Translations under genes and position numbers: made by a program
Source of the DNA: Clostridium ganghwense
GTDB taxonomy: Bacteria; Bacillota; Clostridia; Clostridiales; Clostridiaceae
Reading direction: 5' to 3'
DNA: 64,000 bases
Assembly: GCF_026735165.1 (NCBI RefSeq)
Contig: NZ_JAPQES010000008.1
Location: 1 to 64,000 of the forward strand
The notes under the pieces: generated by a model
What the model saw: only the letters and a program-made list of their open reading frames with translations
The model's database searches: none
Told to the model about the DNA's origin: nothing
In this document: positions 43,374-51,172 of the stretch, in pieces
How positions within the stretch are numbered: the stretch's first letter is position 1
Layout: the number at the start of each line of letters is the position of its first letter

Positions 43374-43402
43374 AAGAGATGCCTAAGCATCTCTTAATTT
43401 TT
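43374..43402 (+). terminator. Intrinsic terminator after the TPR protein
   Basis: AAGAGATGC-CTAA-GCATCTCTT followed by AATTTTTTATTT. Confidence 0.88.
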
Positions 43403-43445
43403 TATTTCTATGTGATGTTTCTGATGTATTGTAATTAAGTTACAA

Positions 43446-43500
43446 CATAAGAAAGTGCATAGGAAATATGATAAAATGAGTTGTAACAAAATTGTAAGAT
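43446..43500 (+). repeat. Intergenic repeat family 2, before the metallo-hydrolase gene
   Basis: ATAAGAAAGTGCATAGGAAA, TATGATAAAATGAGTTGTAA and CAAAATTGTAAGAT align with 14963-15014 and 28564-28620; TATGATAAAAT offers a -10. A weaker match (TTGATGCAAAATATGATATA) is at 46016-46042 before the PEPCK-like gene. Confidence 0.65.
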
Positions 43501-43540
43501 AAAGTTAAAATTATTTATATTAAGGAAAGGAGGTAAAAAG

Positions 43541-44347
43541 GTGAAACTAAGAGTTTTAGTAGATAATAATACATACATTGACCAATATTATTGTGGTGAA
43601 CCTGCTGTTTCATATTATATTGAAGATGAGGATATTAGCTTATTATTGGACGTAGGGTATTCCGATTTATTTTTGAGAAACTCAACAGCATTAGGTATAG
43701 ATTTAGAAAATATAAGTACTATTGTTATTTCACATGGTCATGATGACCACACAAGAGGATTAAAATACTATTTTGAACAAAATCATAAAAATAATATTTC
43801 TATTATTGCTCATCCAGATGCATTTAAAGAAAAAGTAATAGACAATTTAAAAATTTGTTCTCCTATTTTGCAAGAAGAACTAAAAGAAAAGTGCAATCTA
43901 ATTCTTTCGAAAGAGCCTATTAAAGTTAGCAAAAATATAACTTTTTTAGGGGAAATACCTCAAATAAATGACTTCGAAAATAGAAGACCTATTGGTAAAC
44001 AAATTGTTGGTGAAACTTTAGTTGATGATTATGTAATGGATGATACAGCACTTGTATATAAAAATGAAAATGGAATTTATATTATTACAGGATGTTCTCA
44101 TAGTGGGATATGCAATATAATAGAATATGCAAAAAAAGTATGTAAGGATAATAGAGTATTAGGAATTATAGGAGGATTTCATTTATTTGAAGTAACTGAA
44201 CAAGTTAACAAAACTATCGATTATCTAAAACAGAATAACTTAAAGGAATTATATCCTTGCCATTGTACTTCATTTGCTGTTAGAGCAGAAATACATAAAG
44301 TTTTGCCATTGAAAGAAGTTGGAGTAGGATTAGAAATAAACTGGTAA
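43541..44347 (+). CDS. MBL-fold metallo-hydrolase
   Basis: 268 residues. The metal motif ISHGHDDHTRGL (about residues 66-77) and downstream TGCSHSGICNI, IGGFHLF and YPCHCTSFAV are the pattern of MBL-fold proteins annotated as dihydropterin/ribofuranosyl-aminobenzene phosphate synthase-like. The GTG start has AAAGGAGG upstream. It precedes DUF4438 and ASCH genes in the same direction, within about 60 bases each, so the three may form an operon. Substrate unknown. Confidence 0.87.
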   Translation: MKLRVLVDNNTYIDQYYCGEPAVSYYIEDEDISLLLDVGYSDLFLRNSTALGIDLENISTIVISHGHDDHTRGLKYYFEQNHKNNISIIAHPDAFKEKVIDNLKICSPILQEELKEKCNLILSKEPIKVSKNITFLGEIPQINDFENRRPIGKQIVGETLVDDYVMDDTALVYKNENGIYIITGCSHSGICNIIEYAKKVCKDNRVLGIIGGFHLFEVTEQVNKTIDYLKQNNLKELYPCHCTSFAVRAEIHKVLPLKEVGVGLEINW

Positions 44348-44409
44348 AAGTATAGGAAATGAACATATGTTAGATTTATAGTAATACATAAGAAAAGGAG
44401 GTAATATAT

Positions 44410-45259
44410 ATGTTAAAAACAAATAAAGAAAAGGTTGTTAAATGGTCTGTTCAAGGTAAGGTACATCATCCATTAGGTGGAGGATATAGAATAACTCATG
44501 AAGGTACACCAATGATTCTTCCAGCTACAGGAGGTATTTCTTATAATGTAAAAATTGGAGATTCAGCTTTTGGATGGGCAGGAGATCATGTTGAACCAGG
44601 TGTATCTATTAGAAATTACAACAGAAAATGCAGCATTAATGACATTTGCATGTATAGGTAATGAGGCAAAGGTTGTTTCCGGAGATGCAAAAGGTGCAAA
44701 GGGATATGTAACTGGTATGCATGGCGGAATAGAACATGTTTTGATTTGTTTTGAAGAAAAAGATTTAGAAAATTTAGCTATAGATGATAAGATAATGATT
44801 AAAGCATATGGACAAGGTCTAAAATTAGAAGGCTATGACGATGTACATCTTATGAATATAGATCCAGATTTATTTGAAAAGCTAGGTATTACAGAAAAGG
44901 ATGGTAGGCTACAGGTTCCAGTTGTTGCTAAGGTTCCACCATATCTTATGGGGTCAGGGATTGGCTCATCAAGTGCATATACAGGCGACTATGATATAAT
45001 GACTGCTGATACTAAAGAAATAAAAAGACTAGGTCTAGATAAATTAAATTTTGGAGATTTAGTATTATTAGAGGATTGTGATAATACTTATGGAAGAGGA
45101 TACTTAAAAGGAGCTGTAAGTATAGGCGTTGTTGTTCATAGTGATTGTGTAAAGGCTGGACATGGACCAGGAATTACAACAATTATTGTTAGTAAAGATC
45201 CTATTATTGAAGGGGTAATTGATGATAAAGCCAATATAGGTCAATATATGAAAAAATAA
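44410..45259 (+). pseudogene. DUF4438 protein interrupted by a +1 frameshift
   Basis: The first frame runs from ATG 44410 (AAAAGGAGG upstream) through GGGYRITHEGTPMILPATGG and GDHVEPGVSI, then ends early. The second frame continues without loss from ENAALMTFACIGNEAKVVSG to the end at 45259. Removing one base near 44615-44625 gives a continuous ~283-residue DUF4438 protein. An apparent internal ATG at 44555 has no good ribosome site. Either a recent null mutation or a sequence error. Function of the family is unknown. Confidence 0.85.
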
Positions 45260-45293
45260 TTACAATTTACCTATACAAAGGAGAGTTTAAAAG

Positions 45294-45767
45294 ATGGAAC
45301 AAGAACATAAATCAGTACAAAAAATGTGGAAAAATTATTTAACGTCTATAGGTGAGAATGATGGTAATACTAATAAAAATTATACTTCATGGTATTTTTG
45401 CGATAATGAAAAAAGTGCCAATGATTTAGCAAAATTAGTTAGAGAAGGAATCAAAAGAGGAACAACATCTCTTTATTATTGGTATGAATTAGAAAATGAA
45501 GAACTACCTACGGAAGATAATTATAGTATTATTACTGATTGGAATGGAATAGCCCAATGTATCATAAGAATTAAAAAAGTGGATGTACTTCCTTTTAAAG
45601 ATGTAAATGAAGAATTTGCAGAAATAGAAGGTGAGGGGGATAAGTCTTTAAAATATTGGCAAAAAGCACATATAGATTTTTTTACAACAGAATTAAAAGA
45701 GCAAGAAATGGAATTTTCGCAAGAAATGTTAGTAGTATGTGAGGAATTTGAAGTGGTATATAAGTAA
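45294..45767 (+). CDS. ASCH domain protein
   Basis: 157 residues. The ASCH (RNA-binding-type PUA-like) pattern is clear: WYFCDNEKSANDLAKLVREG, IKRGTTSLYYWYELENE, YSIITDWNGIAQCIIRIKKV and FAEIEGEGDKSLKYWQKAH. Such proteins are predicted RNA binders or amidohydrolases acting on modified nucleosides. AAAGGAGAG precedes ATG. It lies 34 bases after the DUF4438 gene, with a family 1 repeat 18 bases after its stop. Confidence 0.85.
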   Translation: MEQEHKSVQKMWKNYLTSIGENDGNTNKNYTSWYFCDNEKSANDLAKLVREGIKRGTTSLYYWYELENEELPTEDNYSIITDWNGIAQCIIRIKKVDVLPFKDVNEEFAEIEGEGDKSLKYWQKAHIDFFTTELKEQEMEFSQEMLVVCEEFEVVYK

Positions 45768-45785
45768 TAATATATTCAAGGCACA

Positions 45786-45893
45786 ATATTCTTAAATGAT
45801 GATATAAAAAACTGAAAATTATTCAAGCTATTAAGACATAATAGAAAAATATTCTGCAACAAATGAATGTAAACTTTTGAATGTATAGTTTTA
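45786..45893 (+). repeat. Intergenic repeat family 1, copy C, with tail
   Basis: ATTCTTAAATGATGATATAA and CTATTAAGACATAATAGAAA match copy A; the tail CTGCAACAAATGAATGTAAA, CTTTTGAA, TGTATAGTTTTA recurs at 17449-17471 and 17559-17580, where it is split by an insertion. The gap to 46102 holds no gene. Confidence 0.72.
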
Positions 45894-46102
45894 TTAGTCT
45901 ATTTTTGAGAAAAATCTTCAAAACGTACTATAAATAATAAATTATCGAAAAAATTCGTGTATTCTAGTAAAAACGAAGCTAAAAACAAGAAGCTTTAAAA
46001 AATATTCGTTTATTTTGATGCAAAATATGATATAGTGATTATATAAACAAAATACTTAGTGCCGGAAGATTAATTACTACTATAAGTTTGGAGGGATTAT
46101 TT

Positions 46103-47842
46103 ATGAAAAAAGAATTTTCGCTTAGTACCGGAAAAGCTATGATAAATTTTACAGCTAAATATTGTGATAGTTCAGAGGCGGTGTTTAATAGTTACGGGTT
46201 TAAAAGAATTTTGGAAAGTTATTTAAGAACGATAGAAAAAAGAGAAGGCAATATATATAAATATATAAAAAATTCTTTAGAGGGAAATAAAGAAAGTATT
46301 TTTGGTGATACAGTTAATGTTTTGAAGTTACTTCTAGTTTTAAAATCAGAAGAAATAATAAAATTAGAATCTAAATATAAAAAGCTTTTAGAAGACAAAG
46401 ATAAATTTATATTATTTATAGAAGATTTATATAATTTTTGGAGAAAGTTAGAAAGATATACTATAGTTCAAAATAAAAAAATAAGAGAAGGATATCAAAA
46501 TGTAAGTTTTATAGATGCAAATAACAGATTTTCTAATCTTATATTAAAAACTTATAGAAAAATAGAAGAAAATGTATTAGGAGTAGCACCAAAAGTTTAT
46601 AGACAACTTCCAGTAGGAGGAAATGCCGGACTTATTTTAACTGACTCAACATGGAAAATGCCTAAAGAATACGAATTATTAAAGAAAGTTCCATTTATAG
46701 AATCCATATTATTAGATCCACCTTTTATTACTTATCCTAAAAAGAATACAAGAGATGGTATGTTTACTGAATGTTTTGAAAATCCTTTAAATGGAGGGTG
46801 TTCTATAGATGTAGATCACTGGTTTTGTTATCCAGCAAAAGTTGGTTCACTTTTAGCATATATATATTTCCATAGAGATTTTATGGCACATGGAGTTACA
46901 CTATGTAACTTATTTGAACTAGCAAGTGAAGAAGAATATAAAGGTAAAAAACCAGATATGATTTATGTATTTGGAGCTAGAGATAATAGTAGTGAAATGA
47001 AAACAGTATTTTATGATGATAAAGAAAATGATATTATGCTTGGATATATAAATTATAATGAAGCTATAGATTATTTTGGATATATGAAAAAAATGACTTT
47101 AACTTTACACAATTTAATAATGATTAAAAAAGGTTATCTTCCAATACATGGTGCTATGGTTCATGTAATAACCAAAAATGATAAAACTGCAAATGTAATA
47201 ATAATGGGAGACAGTGGAGCAGGAAAATCAGAAAGTTTAGAAGCTTTTAGAAAACTTGCTGATGATTATATAAGTGATATGACTATAATTTTTGATGATA
47301 TGGGTGTAGTAAAATTAGATGGTGACAATAAGCCTAAAGGATACGGTACAGAAATAGGTGCTTTTGTTAGACTAGATGATTTAGACACAGGATATGCATT
47401 TAAGCAGATAGATAGAAGTATATTTATGAATCCAGATAAAGTTAATGCAAGACTTGTAATTCCAGTAGCAAGTTATAAAGAAATAATTGCAGGTTATCCA
47501 ATAGACTTATTTTTATATGCAAATAATTATGAAGAAGAAGGCCCAGAATTAGAATTCTTTGAGAATGTAGAAGATTCACTTAATGTATTTAAAAGTGGAG
47601 CTAGAATGGCGAAAGGAACAACTACTGAAAAAGGTTTAGTAAAAACATATTTTGCAAATCCCTTTGGTCCTATGCAAAAGAAAGAAGACACAGATGTACT
47701 TTTAAAAGAATATTTTAATAAGTTTTTTAACTCAAAAGTAAGAGTTGGACAATTAAAAACTAGATTGGGAGTACCTGGTATGGAAAAGAAAGGTCCAGAA
47801 AAAGCTGCAAAAATGTTGCTTGAACAAATTAAAAACTTATAA
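46103..47842 (+). CDS. PEP carboxykinase-like P-loop protein
   Basis: 579 residues from ATG 46103 (GGAGG upstream). The C-terminal half has the PEPCK/HPr-kinase-like nucleotide site: LPIHGAMVHVITKN, P-loop MGDSGAGKSESLEAF (about residue 378) and IFDDMGVVKLDGDN (kinase-2 metal site). The N-terminal half is helical with DPPFITYPKKNTRDGMF and GGCSIDVDHWFCYPAKVG. Known ATP-type PEPCKs differ in length and lack this N-terminal part, so activity is uncertain; a protein or metabolite kinase is an alternative. Ends at a bidirectional terminator. Confidence 0.75.
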   Translation: MKKEFSLSTGKAMINFTAKYCDSSEAVFNSYGFKRILESYLRTIEKREGNIYKYIKNSLEGNKESIFGDTVNVLKLLLVLKSEEIIKLESKYKKLLEDKDKFILFIEDLYNFWRKLERYTIVQNKKIREGYQNVSFIDANNRFSNLILKTYRKIEENVLGVAPKVYRQLPVGGNAGLILTDSTWKMPKEYELLKKVPFIESILLDPPFITYPKKNTRDGMFTECFENPLNGGCSIDVDHWFCYPAKVGSLLAYIYFHRDFMAHGVTLCNLFELASEEEYKGKKPDMIYVFGARDNSSEMKTVFYDDKENDIMLGYINYNEAIDYFGYMKKMTLTLHNLIMIKKGYLPIHGAMVHVITKNDKTANVIIMGDSGAGKSESLEAFRKLADDYISDMTIIFDDMGVVKLDGDNKPKGYGTEIGAFVRLDDLDTGYAFKQIDRSIFMNPDKVNARLVIPVASYKEIIAGYPIDLFLYANNYEEEGPELEFFENVEDSLNVFKSGARMAKGTTTEKGLVKTYFANPFGPMQKKEDTDVLLKEYFNKFFNSKVRVGQLKTRLGVPGMEKKGPEKAAKMLLEQIKNL

Positions 47843-47862
47843 TAATAGCTATTTAGCAACCT

Positions 47863-47888
47863 AAAAAAGAGCCCTCAGGCTCTTTTTT
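47863..47888. terminator. Bidirectional terminator
   Basis: AAAAAAGAGCC-CTCA-GGCTCTTTTTT between convergent genes; A and T runs serve both strands. Confidence 0.9.
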
Positions 47889-47898
47889 ATCCTATTAT

Positions 47899-49125
47899 TT
47901 ATCTAGTAAGTTGAGTTTTTATCCATGATTTTGCAGCAGTATCATATGCAAGCTGAACATGATTTAAACTTATTACTTTCTTTTCAAGTAAAGTAGCCCC
48001 TGTAGCAGTCATAGGTTCTGTCATTGTAGCACTTTCAACAAAAACGATTCCATCACTAGGACCATCATTTTCCATTGTAACTCCATTAATTACATTTACA
48101 TTACCAGCGAGTGTAGCAATTTCAACTGATGATGCAACTGGAGAATTTTTTAGAGTGTCGATTAAGTTTTCTCCTTCTTGTATTGCATGATCAATTCCAT
48201 ATGAATAGCTACAGAATCCTTGCCCACCATAGTATGTTGTATACCAATCTTGTTCCAAAGCATCTAAAGGATATTTATCAACCCATTTTGCAAGCATTTG
48301 AACTTGACCTGTATATGCACCGCCGCCTTCATCTTCATTATAAAGACTATGGTATTTTGTATTACACCACAGACCGTAAATTAACATACTTGTGTAAGGC
48401 ACAGGTCCATGTTCTCCAGTAGCCATAATTCCCCATGCGGCCCATGTGTTTCGGAAGCTGTAATCTATACCACCATTTGGTGCTCCAAGTTGAATGTACC
48501 TTCTTACATCATCTCTAAAATCTATTCCCCAATCTCGTTTTACATTTGATACATACATACGAGAACTGATATTTCCTTTACTATGAGCAATTAAATCTAC
48601 TTTTTCTGATCCTGTAACTTCTTTTATTCTAGAAATAGCAGCTGCAAGAATTTCTCTCTGGAAAAAATTATCTCCATGTGGATGTGCAAAAGTTATAGAA
48701 AAGACTTTAAATCCATTACTTTTTAAATATTGCATTATACCTTCTATAGACCCATCACCAATTGGATCTGCTGCATAATCTCCATTCTTACCTGCTCCAT
48801 GGACAAATAAAATTGGAATTGGATTACTACCTGTATCCCAACCTTCTGCATAATGAAGTAAGAACAATTGAGAATTAGGACATTCCGTATTTCCAAATTC
48901 AGTTATTATATTAGACTTTTTATGTTCATTATCTGAAATAAATTTTTCTTGAACTATATTAGGTTCATTAAGTCTTATTCTTTCAACTTTAGCCCAGAAC
49001 TTTGTTGTATTAATGTCAGTAAATGTTTGTTCTACAGTAATAGTAGGTATAGCTTTAACGATGTTTGGAAATAACATCACAATCATAATAGGAACAAACA
49101 ACATAACTAGTTTCTTAATCTTCAA
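47899..49125 (-). CDS. Secreted lipase / esterase (alpha/beta hydrolase)
   Basis: 408 residues with a signal peptide (hydrophobic stretch about 6-22, cleavage near VKAIP). The hydrolase fold shows ILFVHGAGKNGDYAADPIGD (oxyanion region, about 108), nucleophile elbow DLIAHSKGNISSRM (Ser about 186), and C-terminal Asp and His candidates in DGPSDGIVF and SLNHVQLAYD. This matches clostridial triacylglycerol lipases exported to the medium. The start is TTG, with AAGGAGAGG upstream; no ATG fits. Monocistronic. The 49126-49437 gap contains no further gene that I can see. Confidence 0.85.
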   Translation of the reverse strand: MKIKKLVMLFVPIMIVMLFPNIVKAIPTITVEQTFTDINTTKFWAKVERIRLNEPNIVQEKFISDNEHKKSNIITEFGNTECPNSQLFLLHYAEGWDTGSNPIPILFVHGAGKNGDYAADPIGDGSIEGIMQYLKSNGFKVFSITFAHPHGDNFFQREILAAAISRIKEVTGSEKVDLIAHSKGNISSRMYVSNVKRDWGIDFRDDVRRYIQLGAPNGGIDYSFRNTWAAWGIMATGEHGPVPYTSMLIYGLWCNTKYHSLYNEDEGGGAYTGQVQMLAKWVDKYPLDALEQDWYTTYYGGQGFCSYSYGIDHAIQEGENLIDTLKNSPVASSVEIATLAGNVNVINGVTMENDGPSDGIVFVESATMTEPMTATGATLLEKKVISLNHVQLAYDTAAKSWIKTQLTR

Positions 49126-49437
49126 AAAAATCCTCTCCTTAATATTATAGTATTATTTAAATATTTAGCTTAATGCTATATATTACATGGTAGCAATTTA
49201 TATTCCATTATTTATTTAAATACTACCTACGCTATATGATACATACTGAGAGGATAATACATTGTGAATATATAAAATACTTACAATTAACAAGTGAAAA
49301 CTATTTATTCTCATATGATCTTAACATTATAAGTGTTTCAATTTTATACATTTGTAATATTTTTATACATTTATGTCTTAGTTATCTCTTATACTGATTT
49401 TAGTTTAAACAATAAATCACACTAAATTAAGGAGCCA

Positions 49438-49614
49438 CTAGGCTCCTAATTTTTTTATCATATTTTTGGTGATTTTAATCTTATTTTGTATAGTTTCAAT
49501 ATATAATTGATCATCTACTTTATTTAATCTATTCCTATAATAGTTTAAGTAACTATATAAAGCTAAAATCATTATATTTTTTTCCTCTTCATTACATGGC
49601 ACTATTCCTTTCAT
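49438..49614 (-). CDS. Small protein of 58 residues (hypothetical)
   Basis: Reads MKGIVPCNEEEKNIMILALY, then YLNYYRNRLNKVDD and ends NMIKKLGA. Mostly helical with a Tyr/Asn-rich centre; resembles short sporulation- or regulator-like clostridial peptides only in size. GAGGTGAG precedes ATG. The stop codon lies inside the hairpin AGGAGCC/GGCTCCT (49430-49447), a likely terminator. Confidence 0.5.
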   Translation of the reverse strand: MKGIVPCNEEEKNIMILALYSYLNYYRNRLNKVDDQLYIETIQNKIKITKNMIKKLGA

Positions 49615-49654
49615 AATCTCACCTCATTAAAATTATATATATCAATACCATAAA

Positions 49655-49730
49655 TTATTCAAGTTGATTATTATAAGTAAAGTAAGGTACAATATGGTAT
49701 ATTATATTTCACATTTATGATATATATAAT
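49655..49730 (+). repeat. Upstream repeat shared with 28494
   Basis: ATTCAAGTTGATTATTATAA and CAATATGGTATATTAT align over about 65 bases with the sequence before the DUF89 gene. AATATGGTATATTAT could supply a -10. Confidence 0.6.
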
Positions 49731-49743
49731 AGGAGAGTCAAAT

Positions 49744-49803
49744 ATGGACTTTGTTGGAGAAAATTATGAATACATGCCACATGAAGGTGAGGTGAGAGTT
49801 TGA
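49744..49803 (+). CDS. Short leader peptide overlapping the next gene
   Basis: A 19-residue frame (MDFVGENYEYMPHEGEVRV) with ribosome site AGGAGAG. Its TGA overlaps the TTG start of the next gene by TTGA, a layout typical of translational coupling. It could also be the true N-terminus lost by frameshift. Confidence 0.4.
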   Translation: MDFVGENYEYMPHEGEVRV

Positions 49804-50333
49804 AAAGTGCAATATTAGATAAAGGTGAAAAATACTATACTTATCTTCCTAAGGTTTTCAAAGCAATAGGAGATGAACAGATAAAATATAATTGGCTAAT
49901 TACAGATTGTGTTTGTTATCCTCAAAACAGCAAGTTGGATAAATTATTTTCACAAGAATATGTTTGGATTTCGGGTAAACAGCTTACAGAGGTTATTCAT
50001 AAAGAGGATATTCAATTCATTTGGGGGGTATTTTCAGGGTTTTCTAAAAAGAATACTCTTGAAGAAGTTCTAAAATATGATTTGCCATTTGTGGATGGAT
50101 ACGAGGGATTTTGGGTAGATAATGTAAGTATTCAGCATCCACTTGCTAGTATTGAAATTGTTGCTTGGGATAGTTCTCTTACATTATTTATTAGTAAAGA
50201 CGATGATTTAGTTCATAAATTTAGATGTGGTTTTCCTTTGTCTAAAGATTTGTCAGCGCAAAACACAAGAGATAACTCTGAAATTGAGCATATAGAGGAA
50301 TTACTAATAAGGGAATTGGTTAAAAGAAATTAA
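49800..50333 (+). CDS. Hypothetical protein, 177 residues
   Basis: Soluble, with no membrane helix. LPKVFKAIGDEQIKYNWLIT, EYVWISGKQLTEVIHKEDIQ, FIWGVFSGFSKK and SIEIVAWDSSLTLFISKDDD suggest an alpha/beta immunity- or SMI1-like fold, but I do not recognise the family. TTG start with GAGGTGAG upstream, overlapping the stop of a 19-residue leader. Followed by a strong hairpin at 50492. Confidence 0.6.
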   Translation: MKSAILDKGEKYYTYLPKVFKAIGDEQIKYNWLITDCVCYPQNSKLDKLFSQEYVWISGKQLTEVIHKEDIQFIWGVFSGFSKKNTLEEVLKYDLPFVDGYEGFWVDNVSIQHPLASIEIVAWDSSLTLFISKDDDLVHKFRCGFPLSKDLSAQNTRDNSEIEHIEELLIRELVKRN

Positions 50334-50491
50334 GTTATATTCAAAGAGAAAAATTTCAGTTAAGTATGAAGAAATTTTGTATTATATAAACAAAATATTG
50401 AACTAAATAAGCATAATTTAGAGATGACAATATAATGTAATGTATTGTTTTAGGGAATATTATAAATTTATAGGTACAGGTTAGATAATCA

Positions 50492-50530
50492 GTAACCCCC
50501 ACGACATTAATGTTGTGGGGGTTACCTTTT
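50492..50530. terminator. Bidirectional terminator
   Basis: GTAACCCCCACGACA / TGTTGTGGGGGTTAC arms (15 bp, one G:U) with TTAA loop and a CTTTT tail, between convergent genes. The GC-rich stem stands out in this AT-rich region. Confidence 0.85.
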
Positions 50531-50557
50531 GAATAAATAAAAGAATGAAGAGTTATG

Positions 50558-51052
50558 CTATTTTAATTTAAGATACATATCATACCATTTAGCTCCGCCG
50601 TGTTGAGATTCAGATACACCTTCATTGACATAACCGAATTGTTTATAATAGTCTATTAAATGCTCTTTGCATGTAAGCAATACATTTTTTCTACCAGCCT
50701 TTTTTGCTGCTTCAATGAAATGATTCATTAATTCTTTAGCGTACCCTCTTCTTTGATATTTAGGATGTACATCAAGGCCAAAGATTACTATATTATCTCC
50801 ATTAGGTATATGAAGATTCATAGTTTCAAAAAATTCATCTTCTATATGGTCTTCATTTGTTACTCCTCCATTAATAAATCCTATAATTTCATTATTTAAT
50901 TCAGCTACAAAAAAGCCTTCAGGGAAAACTGAAAATCTCTCCTTAAATACGTTCCTTGAAGCTGCTTCAGCAGCTGGAAAACAAGTAGCCTCTATTCGAG
51001 TAGCACAATCTAAATCCTCTAGTGAAACATTTCTTATTTTTAATTTATACAA
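50558..51052 (-). CDS. GNAT N-acetyltransferase (AANAT-like)
   Basis: 164 residues. CATRIEATCFPAAEAASRNV at the N-terminus and GLDVHPKYQRRGYAKELMNH (about residues 92-111) are the acceptor loop and acetyl-CoA site of arylalkylamine-type GNATs; the C-terminal LIDYYKQFGYVNEGVSES completes the fold. TTG start with GGAGAT upstream. Substrate unknown, perhaps small amines. Confidence 0.85.
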   Translation of the reverse strand: MYKLKIRNVSLEDLDCATRIEATCFPAAEAASRNVFKERFSVFPEGFFVAELNNEIIGFINGGVTNEDHIEDEFFETMNLHIPNGDNIVIFGLDVHPKYQRRGYAKELMNHFIEAAKKAGRKNVLLTCKEHLIDYYKQFGYVNEGVSESQHGGAKWYDMYLKLK

Positions 51053-51172
51053 TTAAATCTCCAACTTTTTAGATATTACATTAAATTTAAAACTAATGAC
51101 AATAATATTACTATAACATATATTGGAATGAAAAATAAGGTATAAAACATGTAATATTACATACTACATTAA

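Noticed and set aside
44555-45259. An independent 234-residue gene starting at 44555
   Set aside because: The first ~22 codons are out-of-frame DUF4438 sequence and no ribosome site is present; it is the continuation of the frameshifted gene.
14519-45893. Family 1 repeats as true integron attC sites
   Set aside because: The GTTRRRY core is not met (GTTAAGA has A at the last place) and no integron integrase is present; only the cassette-like layout is similar.
50492-50530. The GC-rich hairpin as a small RNA gene
   Set aside because: It lies between convergent genes with a T tail and is best explained as a bidirectional terminator.
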